A DNA stretch of 64,000 nt from Mycolicibacterium sp. YH-1 (GTDB lineage: Bacteria; Actinomycetota; Actinomycetes; Mycobacteriales; Mycobacteriaceae), in NCBI RefSeq assembly GCF_022557175.1, contig NZ_CP092915.1, positions 2,170,001 to 2,234,000 on the forward strand, given 5' to 3'. The notes beneath the pieces are model-generated. The model saw nothing but the letters and a program-made list of their open reading frames with translations. It had not been told where the DNA came from and searched no databases. Positions within the stretch are counted from its first letter, which is position 1, and every line of letters begins with the position of its first letter. Shown here piece after piece: positions 26,482 through 34,731 of this stretch. The position numbers and the translations under genes were made by a program.

Positions 26482-27671
26482 TGCGGCACCGGCTCTCGCG
26501 GCAGTCCGAGTCCACGCTCACCGATGATGGTGCGCTGAATCTCGCTGGCCCCGCCGGGAATGGTCCACTCCCACGATCCGATGAAGTCGAGCATCCACGC
26601 GCCCGACTCCCACCCGCTCGACATCGGCTTGGCCAGCACGGTGTGCGCGTGCAGACCACTGATCTCGGCGCCGAAGTCGGTCATGCGCTGCAGCAACTCG
26701 CTGTAGAAGAGCTTCACGATCGACGCGTCGGCGGGACCCACGGCGCTGCCGTCGTGCCCCTCGACGACCTTGCGGCACAGCCCGCGCAACCCGCTGATGT
26801 CGGTCTCGAACCGGGCCAGGGAATCACGTACGGCGGAGTCGTCGAGGGGGCGTGTGCCGTCCTCACGTACGCGCGCGCACTCCTGCACCAACCATCGGAA
26901 GCCGGCGTTGCCGAGCCTCTCGGCCAGTTCCAGCATCGTCGTTCCGCGTTCGGCGCCCAACGTTGCCTGCGCCACCTGCCATCCGTCATTCTCCGGCCCG
27001 ATGAGGTTCTCTGCGGGGATCACCACGTCGTTGAGGAACACCTCGCAGAAGTGTGAGTCACCCACGGCGTTGCGGATGGGGCGTACGTCGATGCCGGGGG
27101 AGGTCATGTCCATCAGGAAGTACGAGATGCCCTTGCGCTTGGCCGCATCCGGATCGGTGCGGGCCAGAAGCAGGCACCAGTCGGCGTGCATTCCGCCGCT
27201 GGCCCACAGCTTCTGGCCGTTGACCACGAAGGTGTCGCCGTCGCGTCTGGCCGTGGTGCGCAGGGCGGCCAGGTCCGAGCCGGCCTCGGGCTCGGAGAAG
27301 CCCTGCACCCAGATCTCGCCATTGAGGATTGCGGGCAGGTGCCGCTCGCGTTGCGCGTCAGTGCCTGCGACCAGCAGAGTGGAGGCGGCATGGTGAATCC
27401 CGACGAACGCCAACACCAGCCGTGGCGCATCGTGCGCTGCGAGTTCCTGGTAGAGCACGATCTGCTCGGCGACCGACATACCGCCACCCCACTCGGTGGG
27501 CCAGTGCGGCACGGCGAAGCCCGCCGTGTGCAGCTCGGCGAACCACGACTTCTGGAACGCGACGAACTCCTCATCGCCGACGCCTGTCTGCCGGGCCCGC
27601 CAGTCAGGCGGAACGTGCTCGACGCACCACTGCCGCACCCGGTTTCGGAACTCCGCAAGGTCGGTTGTCAT
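26478..27671 (-). CDS. Acyl-CoA dehydrogenase, large-type subunit (second pair)
   Basis: 397-residue acyl-CoA dehydrogenase. The flavin loop is QGFSEPEAGSDLAALRTTA near residue 135, and GGASEIQRTIIGERGLGL near the C-terminus is the FAD-contacting end segment. The RxQFG signature is missing and is supplied by the adjacent smaller gene. The start is ATG 27671 (MTTDLAEFRNRVRQWC), overlapping the upstream stop by four bases; a long upstream extension to 27947 is only a shadow of that gene. Together with 25486-26481 it probably forms one alpha2beta2-type enzyme. Confidence 0.85.
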   Translation of the reverse strand: MTTDLAEFRNRVRQWCVEHVPPDWRARQTGVGDEEFVAFQKSWFAELHTAGFAVPHWPTEWGGGMSVAEQIVLYQELAAHDAPRLVLAFVGIHHAASTLLVAGTDAQRERHLPAILNGEIWVQGFSEPEAGSDLAALRTTARRDGDTFVVNGQKLWASGGMHADWCLLLARTDPDAAKRKGISYFLMDMTSPGIDVRPIRNAVGDSHFCEVFLNDVVIPAENLIGPENDGWQVAQATLGAERGTTMLELAERLGNAGFRWLVQECARVREDGTRPLDDSAVRDSLARFETDISGLRGLCRKVVEGHDGSAVGPADASIVKLFYSELLQRMTDFGAEISGLHAHTVLAKPMSSGWESGAWMLDFIGSWEWTIPGGASEIQRTIIGERGLGLPREPVPQ

Positions 27672-28606
27672 CGCGCGACATCCCGCTCGGGTGTGTACAG
27701 GCCGGTCAGGCCGCGGCGGTCGACGCGGGTGGTCAGCAGATCGCGGGTGGCCGAGAGGCCGAGCGGCAGGCGCCGCAGCGGTTGGCTGTGGCGCGACAGC
27801 CACGACAACGTGGTCTCGTCGCAGAAGCCGATGGCACCGTGGAGCTGATGGGTGACGCGGAAGACCACCTCGGCGGCCTCCAGTGCGGCCATCCGCAGGG
27901 CCAGGGCGTCGTCGAGTGCCTCGGGGCGTCCGGTGCCGACGCTCCACAGCGTGTACTTGGCCAGCATGTCGAGGCCCGCGCGCTCCACCTCGGCGTCCGT
28001 CAGCTGAAACTGCACGCTCTGGAATGACGACAGCTGCTGGCCGAACTGCTGGCGCATCTGGACGTGGCTGATGGTGAGTTCGATTGCCCGGTCCAGCATT
28101 CCGAGAAGCGTCCAGCAGGGCAGGGTCAAAGACAGCGGGAGGTCGGCCGCGCCGTCGTCGTCACGTGCGGTCAACTCCAGCACGCTGGTGAAGGCGGGAC
28201 CGGGGTGGGTCGTTCCGGTGACGGTGTGCCTGCGGCCATCCAATGTCACCGCGGCCCAGCGCCCGTCGATACCGGTGACGGTCGCAGTCGGGCGGGGTTG
28301 CGCGACGACGAGTAGGCCGTCAACGTCGAGGTCACTCGGCCGCGCTAGGCGCTCGGCGACGGGGTAGGGGAGCGCCCAGTAGCCCGCGCTGCGGCACAGC
28401 GCGGCGGCGGCCTCCAGGAAGTCGGCATCATCGCGTGGTTCGAGATCCCACGCGCCGAGTTCGGCGAGAACACCGCCGACAAGGGCCTCGCGGATGGTGG
28501 GATCTGCCTCGGCGCGCTGCACCAGGTCGTCGCCGCCCGCGGCCTCGAAGGCGCGGCGGGCCTGCACGCCGTACTCCCTGGCCTCGTCACTCAGATCGAT
28601 GATCAC
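27668..28606 (-). CDS. Acyl-CoA dehydrogenase, small-type subunit (first pair)
   Basis: 312-residue acyl-CoA dehydrogenase fold with RQQFGQQLSSFQSVQFQLTD near residue 190 and the HQLHGAIGFCDE end segment near residue 265. It has no SEPEAGSD flavin loop. It overlaps its neighbours by four bases on each side, the arrangement expected for subunits made in equal amounts. It pairs best with the gene at 28603-29757. Confidence 0.82.
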   Translation of the reverse strand: MIIDLSDEAREYGVQARRAFEAAGGDDLVQRAEADPTIREALVGGVLAELGAWDLEPRDDADFLEAAAALCRSAGYWALPYPVAERLARPSDLDVDGLLVVAQPRPTATVTGIDGRWAAVTLDGRRHTVTGTTHPGPAFTSVLELTARDDDGAADLPLSLTLPCWTLLGMLDRAIELTISHVQMRQQFGQQLSSFQSVQFQLTDAEVERAGLDMLAKYTLWSVGTGRPEALDDALALRMAALEAAEVVFRVTHQLHGAIGFCDETTLSWLSRHSQPLRRLPLGLSATRDLLTTRVDRRGLTGLYTPERDVAR

Positions 28607-29757
28607 TTCGCCGCCAACAGGGTTCGAGCCAACAGGATCCGCTGCATCTCGATGCTGCCCGAGGACACCGTCGAGGCCTGCGAGTAGCGCCAGTGATCCT
28701 CGGCCTCGCCTCGGAATACCGCGGCGATACCGGTTGCCTGGGCCGGGATCTCGGCGCTGATCTCCATCAGTACCTCCGCGCTGTCCTGGTCGAGTTTGGT
28801 GACGGCGATGCGATAGGACGCGGCATCGGTCGGCTTCACCTGGCCGCTGGCCTGCAGTGCCACGACGCGGTAAGCCAGTAGCCGAGCGCGGCGACAGTGC
28901 GTCAGCATGCGCGCCCAGCGGCCCCGCAGTTCGACGGGTAGGCGGTCCCAGTCGTCGCCGAGAGCTTCGGGTGCCATGTGCAGCAGGCGTTCACAGCGGG
29001 CGTACCGGGCGATGCCGACCCGTTCGAAGGCCAGCACGTTCTGCACGATCGACCAGCCGTCGTCGACGGTTCCCAGCACGTCGGCGTCGGTGACGCGAAG
29101 GTCGTCGAAGAACACCTCGTTGAGGTGGTGCGGCCCCAACATGGTGCCGATCGGGCGCACGGTGATCGCCGGATCGGACATCGGGACCAGGAAGATCGTC
29201 AGGCCCTGTTGCTTCTTGGTGACGGCACCCTCACCCACCCGGGTGGTGCGCGCCAGCAGGAAGCACCACTGCGCCATGGTCGCGTACGACGTCCAGATCT
29301 TCTGCCCGTTGATGCGCCAGCCGTCGCCGTCACGGGTCGCGGTGGTCCGCAGCGACGCCAGGTCGGAACCGGCCTCGGGCTCGCTGAAGCCCTGACACCA
29401 GATGACCTCACCGCGTGCGATCGGCGGCAGGTGCTGACGCTGTTGCTCGGGTGTGCCGTGCCGCATCAGGGTCGGGCCCACCCAGTTGACGCCCATGTAC
29501 TGCGCGCCGCGCGGTTCGTGGTGGGCCCACATCTCCTCGCGGACCACGGTCTGCTCCCACGCCGAGGACGCCTTGCCGCCGAACTCCTCGGGCCAGGACA
29601 TGCACAGCAGCCCGCGATCGGCGAGCAGTCGGCAGAATGCCTGTGCCACCTCGAGATCGGCCGGATCGTCGGTGAAGGCGCCGAGGTAACCGTCCGGCAC
29701 GTTGGCGTGTACCAGCTCACGGAGCTCATGGCGAAGTGCGGTGGCCGCGCCGCTCAT
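28603..29757 (-). CDS. Acyl-CoA dehydrogenase, large-type subunit (first pair)
   Basis: 384-residue acyl-CoA dehydrogenase, first gene of the operon. The flavin loop is CQGFSEPEAGSDLASLRTTA near residue 128 and the end segment is SGSIEMQRILLARTLLA. No RxQFG signature is present. I choose ATG 29757 with a GGTGGA ribosome site rather than the TTG at 29787, which lies inside the operator palindrome. Expression is probably repressed by the divergent GntR regulator. Confidence 0.85.
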   Translation of the reverse strand: MSGAATALRHELRELVHANVPDGYLGAFTDDPADLEVAQAFCRLLADRGLLCMSWPEEFGGKASSAWEQTVVREEMWAHHEPRGAQYMGVNWVGPTLMRHGTPEQQRQHLPPIARGEVIWCQGFSEPEAGSDLASLRTTATRDGDGWRINGQKIWTSYATMAQWCFLLARTTRVGEGAVTKKQQGLTIFLVPMSDPAITVRPIGTMLGPHHLNEVFFDDLRVTDADVLGTVDDGWSIVQNVLAFERVGIARYARCERLLHMAPEALGDDWDRLPVELRGRWARMLTHCRRARLLAYRVVALQASGQVKPTDAASYRIAVTKLDQDSAEVLMEISAEIPAQATGIAAVFRGEAEDHWRYSQASTVSSGSIEMQRILLARTLLAAK

Positions 29758-29783
29758 GTCGAAGTCCACCAGCCGATGGTAGG

Positions 29784-29809
29784 GCAATCCTTATAAGGAT
29801 TGCTAGTAT
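29784..29809. promoter_or_regulatory. Perfect 20-bp palindrome and leaderless -10 of the GntR regulator
   Basis: GCAATCCTTATAAGGATTGC at 29784-29803 is a perfect palindrome in the 59-base divergent spacer. TAGTAT (29804-29809) follows at once and ends seven bases before the regulator's ATG. A bound dimer would block the -35/-10 region on this side and lie just upstream of the dehydrogenase operon on the other, so it is the likely GntR operator. Confidence 0.75.
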
Positions 29810-29816
29810 TCTCGAT

Positions 29817-30593
29817 ATGGCCTCTCGGCGGACTCCCCAGCAGCGCATCGCCGAGACCGTCGCGGGCGAACTGCGCGACCGGATCCTGGCGGGCGCCGAT
29901 CGGTTGCCGACCCAGGACCAGCTGGTCACCGAGTTCGGCGTCAGTTATCCGTCGGTGCGGGAGGCGTTGCGGATCCTGGAGACCGAGGGCCTGATCACGG
30001 TTCGCCGCGGCAGCGTCGGTGGCGCCGAGGTGCATCGGCCCGACGAATCGTCTGCGGCGTACCACCTGGGCCTGGCCCTGCAGGGATCCGCCGTACCGCT
30101 CGGCGACCTGGCGGCAGGCCTGCAGTTGCTGGAACCACTCTGCGTCGCCGAGGTCGCACGCCGCGCCGATCGGCTCAAGGTCGTGGTGCCCGTGCTCACC
30201 CGTAGTGTCGATGCGTCCGCGGCAGTCGTCGCCGATGGTGCGGCATTCACCCGGATCGCGCGTGAATTCCATGATCTGGTGGTCGAATACACCCCGAATG
30301 CCACCGTTCGGCATGTGGTGGGCAGCCTGGTGGCGCTGTGGTCGGCGCAGGAGGAGAAGTGGGCCGACTACGTCGTCAAACGGGGGGAGTACCCGTCACC
30401 GGCCGAGGCGCGCGGTGCAGTGCGCACCCACCGTCGCCTCGTCGACGAGATCGCCGCGGGTAATGCCGCCGAGGCCGAACGCATTGCTCGCAAGCACCTA
30501 GCCGCCACCCAGTCGCTGCTGCTGGAACGGTTCACCGACGATGTGGTGCGGGCCGCGCGCGGTGCCAAGTCGCACGAGCGGCGCACCTGCTGA
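29817..30593 (+). CDS. GntR family (FadR/FCD-type) transcriptional regulator
   Basis: 258-residue regulator. The winged helix is QRIAETVAGELRDRILAGADRLPTQDQLVTEFGVSYPSVREALRILETEGLI near residues 8-60. The rest is a helical FCD ligand domain with Asp/His residues suited to a metal site (EFHDLVVEYTP near residue 155). It probably responds to an acyl-CoA or acid and represses itself and the four-gene acyl-CoA dehydrogenase operon. The leaderless -10 fixes the ATG. Confidence 0.88.
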   Translation: MASRRTPQQRIAETVAGELRDRILAGADRLPTQDQLVTEFGVSYPSVREALRILETEGLITVRRGSVGGAEVHRPDESSAAYHLGLALQGSAVPLGDLAAGLQLLEPLCVAEVARRADRLKVVVPVLTRSVDASAAVVADGAAFTRIAREFHDLVVEYTPNATVRHVVGSLVALWSAQEEKWADYVVKRGEYPSPAEARGAVRTHRRLVDEIAAGNAAEAERIARKHLAATQSLLLERFTDDVVRAARGAKSHERRTC

Positions 30594-30620
30594 CCTTGAG
30601 GGTCTGAGCGCGCAGGGCAC

Positions 30621-31055
30621 CTACGCGGGATCCATCCGGAAGATCGGCATCCGCCCCAGTAGCGCCTCGAACTCCTCGGGGCCACCGTCGGTCACCAGCC
30701 CGCCCTGGCGAAGAAAGCCGACCCAGCCGGGAATCAGGCTGGGCAGCAGGCGAAGTAGTGGTCTGGCGTCCTCATCGGAGAGTTCGACCACCCGTACCTG
30801 CTCGACTCGACGACCTCGGCTCAGCGTCGCGGCCTGGTCGGCCCGCACATTGGCGATCCACGCCGCCTCCGGTGCCGCCGCGACGTACTGCTTGCCGTCG
30901 ACGAACATCGGTGTGACCGGTGTCGCGCGGGGTTGCCCGGATTTACGTCCGGTGACGGTGAGGATCACGGGACCCTTTGCGCCGAAGCGGAGTCCGAGCC
31001 GCGACAGCGCGACGATCGCCTTGTTGCCGGGCTTGATGTACCAGGGCAGCTTCAC
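30621..31055 (-). CDS. F420-dependent nitroreductase-fold (Ddn-like) protein
   Basis: 144-residue split beta-barrel protein of the deazaflavin-dependent nitroreductase family. VILTVTGRKSGQPRATPVTPMFVDGKQYVAAA near residues 30-62 is the cofactor-binding part of the family. Typical enzymes use reduced F420 to reduce quinones or nitro compounds at the membrane. The start is GTG 31055 with a GGAG site. It is divergent from a TetR gene, which may control it. Confidence 0.83.
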   Translation of the reverse strand: MKLPWYIKPGNKAIVALSRLGLRFGAKGPVILTVTGRKSGQPRATPVTPMFVDGKQYVAAAPEAAWIANVRADQAATLSRGRRVEQVRVVELSDEDARPLLRLLPSLIPGWVGFLRQGGLVTDGGPEEFEALLGRMPIFRMDPA

Positions 31056-31145
31056 GGTTTCTCCAAGTTGAGGATTGGGCTCAAGTTATGCGGGCCAGCT
31101 TACCGCTATATTGAGGGTGCGTGTCAACTTATTTCTGGAGGTGCG

Positions 31146-31781
31146 ATGCCTACACAACGCGCGTTGCGCGCTGATGCGCGCCGCAATCGCGAGAAGCTGC
31201 TCGAAGCCGCGCAGGTCGAGTTTCAGGAGCGCGGGCTCGGCGCTCCGCTGGAGGCGATCGCGGCGCGCGCCGGGGTCAGTATCGGCACGCTCTACAACCG
31301 ATTCCCGACTCGCGAGGACCTCATCGACGCAGCGTTGCCTGCCCTGCTTGCGCAGACACTGGAGGACCTGACCGAGCGCGCGCTGTCAGCCGACTCGGCG
31401 TGGGATCGCTTCGCCACCTTCATTTTTGGATTGTGTGATCTGCAGGCCGGCGATCATGCCTTCAGCGATGCCATGTGCACCACGCGGTACGCGTCGCCGG
31501 CGATCGAGCAGATCTGCCACGCCAGTCTGGAACTCGGCTCACGGTTGATTGCCGGCGCTCAGGCCGACGGTTCGCTGCGTGCTGACGTCACCGTCGACGA
31601 CGTGTTCACGGCGCTTTGGCTCAATGCCTGCCTGGCCGATCACGGCGGCCCGAATGCCGCTGCGGTCGCCCGCCGCCAGATTGCCCTGCTGCTGGACGGT
31701 CTACGCGCCGCCGCGGCGACTGAACTGCCCGCCGGCGCGGTCGAGGCCGCGGCCGTTGCCGCGAGCCTGATGCAGTCCTAG
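31146..31781 (+). CDS. TetR family transcriptional regulator
   Basis: 211-residue regulator. The HTH is RREKLLEAAQVEFQERG-type: ADARRNREKLLEAAQVEF, then LEAIAARAGVSIGTLYNRFPTREDLIDAAL near residues 30-60. The C-terminal ligand domain is of the SBP/TetR_C type. The ATG at 31146 has a CTGGAGG site. The spacer to the Ddn-like gene holds two CAAGTT elements that may be its operator. It is the nearest TetR gene to the mutase cluster, so it is a candidate for the regulator of the 15-bp motif described there (inference). Confidence 0.85.
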   Translation: MPTQRALRADARRNREKLLEAAQVEFQERGLGAPLEAIAARAGVSIGTLYNRFPTREDLIDAALPALLAQTLEDLTERALSADSAWDRFATFIFGLCDLQAGDHAFSDAMCTTRYASPAIEQICHASLELGSRLIAGAQADGSLRADVTVDDVFTALWLNACLADHGGPNAAAVARRQIALLLDGLRAAAATELPAGAVEAAAVAASLMQS

Positions 31782-31794
31782 TCCCGATGCCGAC

Positions 31795-32097
31795 CTAGTC
31801 GCTGGCGGGCAGCGGCTTGGCCTCCTTGATGGCCAGGGGAGTGGATCCGATGCTGAGCGTGCCCTTGCCTGCCTTGGTGACCAGTACCTCGGCGCCCGCC
31901 TCGTCGACGTAGCGCTTGCCCATCAGGTTGCCCTCGGCCAGCGACTCATCGAGCGACAGGCCGGAATCAACGTCCGAGCCGACCGGGACCAGGGGTGCGC
32001 CGCCAGCACGCAGGTCATCGAGACTGTCGGCGCTGCGCACCACGATCACCTGGGTATCGCAGACCTGGCTCTGGAGGCGGGTGCCGTTCTTGATCAT
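31795..32097 (-). CDS. Small conserved-looking protein coupled to an acyl-CoA ligase
   Basis: 100 residues starting MIKNGTRLQSQVCDTQVIVVRS and ending KPLPASD. Its ATG overlaps the acyl-CoA ligase stop by four bases, so the two are co-translated. The sequence is rich in beta-forming residues with one cysteine, no signal peptide and no membrane span. I do not recognise a family. It may be an accessory or carrier protein for the ligase. Confidence 0.65.
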   Translation of the reverse strand: MIKNGTRLQSQVCDTQVIVVRSADSLDDLRAGGAPLVPVGSDVDSGLSLDESLAEGNLMGKRYVDEAGAEVLVTKAGKGTLSIGSTPLAIKEAKPLPASD

Positions 32098-33617
32098 GCT
32101 GACTCCTTCGAGATGCTCTGTTCGGCGTTGAGTTCGGCGACAAGTTCGCGGCGCAGTACCTTGCCGGTCGCGTTGGTGGGCAGTTCGGTGCGGAACACGA
32201 CTCGGTCGGGAGTGCGCGATCCGCGGAGCTGGCCGCGGACGAAGGACCGTAGATCCTCGGTGTCGGGCGTGCTGTCGGAAGCGGGAACCACGACGGCGAC
32301 GATGATTTGGCCCCACTCCGGGTCCTCGACGCCCACCACGGCGCAGTCGTGCACGTGCGGATGCTCGACGAGGACGTCCTCGATCTCGGCGGGTGCGATG
32401 TTCTCCCCGCCGCGGATGATGGTGTCGTCGGAGCGGCCGCCGATGAACAGGTAGCCCTCGTCGTCGAGGTAGGCGACATCGCGGGTGGGGAACCAGCCCT
32501 GCTCGTCGAGCACCGAGCCGATGCCGGTGTAACGGCCCGAGACCTGCTCGCCACGGACGAAGAGCTCGCCGGTCTCGCCTGCGCCGAGTACCGTGCCGTC
32601 CTCGGCGCGGATCTGCACCTCGATGCTCGGCACCGGTTGGCCCACCGATCCAAGCCGACGAGCAGCGGCCTCGTCGGGCGAGCCCAGCGCGGCGCGGTGA
32701 TCGTCGGGGGTGAGCACCGCGATCGTGGAACTGGTCTCGGTCAGACCGTATGCGTTGACGAATCCGACGTCGGGCAGCAGCGACAACGCCTTGCGCACAA
32801 GGGGCAGTGCAACTTTGGAGCCGCCGTAGGCGAGCGTGCGCAGCGACGGCAGGGTCGCGCGTTCGGTCTCGAGGACCTTGACGATGCGGTCGAGCATTGT
32901 CGGGACGACGGTCGCCGCCGTGACGCCCTCGCCGTCGACCAGCCGCACCCACTGGGCCGCGTCGAAGGCGGTCAGGTACACCATCTTTCGGCCGGCGTAG
33001 GGGTTTGACAGTGCCGCTCCGACGCCCGCGATGTGGTACGGCGGGACGCAGATCAGCGCGGCGTCGCCGTCGGCGGCGGAGTCGAACTCGACGGTGCCCA
33101 TCACGTAGCTGGTGAGATTGTTGTGGGTCAGCTCGACGGCCTTGGGCGCCGAGGTGGTGCCGGAGGTGAACAGCACGACAGCGACCGAGTCGGGATCGGC
33201 GAACTCGGCGGCGGGCTCCGCGGTGCGCGCCGCGGCGAGGAAGTCGGCCGAGGAGAGAACCTGCACACCAGCGTCGCCCACCGCTTCGCGGTACTCGTCG
33301 TCGACGACGACCAACGCATTGGGCAGCCGGTCGATAAGTGCGCGCAACCCGTCAGCGGACAACCGGTAGTTCAGTGGGGTGAGCGGCACGGCCGCCCGCG
33401 CCGAGGAGAACAGCAGCAGTGGCAGCATCGCACCACCGGCACCGACGTAGGCGACGTGCTCAGCGCCCGAGGCGGCGATGACGCCCGCGCCGCCATCGGC
33501 CATCGCGCTCAACTCATCGACGGTCAGCCGTAACTCACCGGACACCACGGCGGTGCGGTCCGGATTGGACGTCATGGCCGCTTCTAGGGCCATTTCCAGC
33601 AACAACGAGATGCTCAT
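32094..33617 (-). CDS. Acyl-CoA synthetase (AMP-forming ligase)
   Basis: 507-residue ANL-superfamily ligase. The P-loop is LFTSGTTSAPKAVELTHNN near residue 150, the adenine-binding motif is YGLTETSS near residue 290, the hinge region GRSDDTIIRGGENIAPAEIE is near residue 400 and the catalytic lysine is in NATGKVLRREL near residue 490. It activates a carboxylic acid through an adenylate to its CoA ester. The ATG at 33617 lies ten bases after the SDR stop. Confidence 0.87.
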   Translation of the reverse strand: MSISLLLEMALEAAMTSNPDRTAVVSGELRLTVDELSAMADGGAGVIAASGAEHVAYVGAGGAMLPLLLFSSARAAVPLTPLNYRLSADGLRALIDRLPNALVVVDDEYREAVGDAGVQVLSSADFLAAARTAEPAAEFADPDSVAVVLFTSGTTSAPKAVELTHNNLTSYVMGTVEFDSAADGDAALICVPPYHIAGVGAALSNPYAGRKMVYLTAFDAAQWVRLVDGEGVTAATVVPTMLDRIVKVLETERATLPSLRTLAYGGSKVALPLVRKALSLLPDVGFVNAYGLTETSSTIAVLTPDDHRAALGSPDEAAARRLGSVGQPVPSIEVQIRAEDGTVLGAGETGELFVRGEQVSGRYTGIGSVLDEQGWFPTRDVAYLDDEGYLFIGGRSDDTIIRGGENIAPAEIEDVLVEHPHVHDCAVVGVEDPEWGQIIVAVVVPASDSTPDTEDLRSFVRGQLRGSRTPDRVVFRTELPTNATGKVLRRELVAELNAEQSISKESA

Positions 33618-33627
33618 GAATGCTCGC

Positions 33628-34476
33628 TCATGGTTTGTCGACGAAGATATCCCACATCGGATCGTCGCCACCGCCGTAGCGCGACAGGTCGGTGACCCCG
33701 GCCGCGGTCAGGACATCGGCGTCGATGTAGGTCTGGCCATTGGACTCGGCGGCGGGCCGGGTCAGGATGTCGACCGCGGCGTCGGCCATGATGTCGGTGC
33801 TACGCGACCTCTGCACCAGGTCATCGCCTTCGGCCAGGTTGGTCACGGCTGATGTCGCGATGTAGGTCTGCGGCCACAGGCAGCTGAATCCGATGGCTGT
33901 TCCGTCTTCCGCGGAGCCGTACTCCGCGGCCCATCCCAGCGACAGCAGGGTCATGCCGTACTTGGACACGGTGTAGGACGGGTGTGCGCCCAGCCAGTGC
34001 GGGTTCATGTTCAGCGGTGGCGCCAGCGTGATCACATGCGCGTCTCTCGACGCGCGCAGGTGCGGCAGCGCTGTCTTGGTGAGCAGGAACGTGCCGCGCA
34101 CGTTGATGTCCATCATCAGGTCGAACTTCTTGGCCGACAGGTGCTCGGTCGGTTCGGTCGAGATGGCGCTGGCGTTGTTCACGACGATGTCGATGCCACC
34201 GAAGTGCGCGACGGCCGCGTCGACCGCGCGTTGCACGTCCTCCTCCCTGCGGACGTCACCGACGACGGCAAGCCCCTTGCCCCCGGCCGCCTCGACGTCG
34301 GCGACCGCGGTGTGCACGGTGCCTGGAAGCCTTGGGTGGGGTTCGGAGGTCTTGGCCAGAAGGACGACGTTGGCGCCGCGCTTGGCGGCGCCAAGGGCTA
34401 TCGCCAGGCCGATGCCACGACTACCGCCGGACACCACCATCGTCCGATCGGCAAGCGAATCTCGCTCGTTTTTCAT
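33628..34476 (-). CDS. Short-chain dehydrogenase (HSDL2-like)
   Basis: 282-residue SDR. The Rossmann motif is SGGSRGIGLAIALGAAKRGA, followed by NNASAIS and a YTVSKYGMTLL catalytic Tyr-Lys pair. The ANVVLLAKTSEPHPRLPGT stretch and the C-terminal half resemble hydroxysteroid dehydrogenase-like protein 2. It is the first gene of a three-gene minus-strand unit with the ligase and small protein, divergent from the mutase. The start at 34476 is uncertain because no clear ribosome site is present. Confidence 0.82.
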   Translation of the reverse strand: MKNERDSLADRTMVVSGGSRGIGLAIALGAAKRGANVVLLAKTSEPHPRLPGTVHTAVADVEAAGGKGLAVVGDVRREEDVQRAVDAAVAHFGGIDIVVNNASAISTEPTEHLSAKKFDLMMDINVRGTFLLTKTALPHLRASRDAHVITLAPPLNMNPHWLGAHPSYTVSKYGMTLLSLGWAAEYGSAEDGTAIGFSCLWPQTYIATSAVTNLAEGDDLVQRSRSTDIMADAAVDILTRPAAESNGQTYIDADVLTAAGVTDLSRYGGGDDPMWDIFVDKP

Positions 34477-34552
34477 GCGCGATCCCGCTGCGCTTCTCGC
34501 TGGTCCGTCATGTGACTCCTCGTGACTCAGGTGCCCCCGATGGTAGCCGACC

Positions 34553-34567
34553 GGCAGTGGCATTCTC
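34553..34567. promoter_or_regulatory. Cluster operator motif, copy 1 (GGCAGTGGCATTCTC)
   Basis: One of seven 15-base elements matching GgnAAnGnCATTCTC in or near the promoters of the 34-51 kb region. It lies 76 bases upstream of the SDR start in the divergent spacer with the mutase. Confidence 0.5.
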
Positions 34568-34690
34568 TTTTTGGGCAAATGTCATGCTCGCACACGGGGC
34601 GTATCGCCTGGCATGCGGGAACGGCACGCGCACCCGCGTGCCTGCTGACGTGCCAATGAATGCCAGGCCTCGGCTGTGTTTCCACTCTGC

Positions 34691-34723
34691 GGTATTGGCA
34701 TTCTCATTTTTTGCAAGTACGTT
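34691..34723. promoter_or_regulatory. Cluster operator motif, copy 2, plus leaderless -10 of the mutase gene
   Basis: GGTATTGGCATTCTC at 34691-34705 is the motif; TACGTT at 34718-34723 is a -10 element ending eight bases before the mutase ATG at 34732. No ribosome site precedes the ATG, so the mRNA is probably leaderless. The motif covers the -35 region, a repressor position. Confidence 0.6.
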
Positions 34724-34731
34724 ATCAACCG

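Noticed and set aside
24728..26659. 643-codon open frame on the minus strand across three genes
   Set aside because: It runs out of frame through two acyl-CoA dehydrogenase genes and the monooxygenase gene and is Arg-rich without motifs.
29799..29813. TATTCTC half site in the gntR promoter as another cluster operator copy
   Set aside because: Only the right half matches; the left half overlaps the GntR palindrome and lacks the GnnAAnG pattern.
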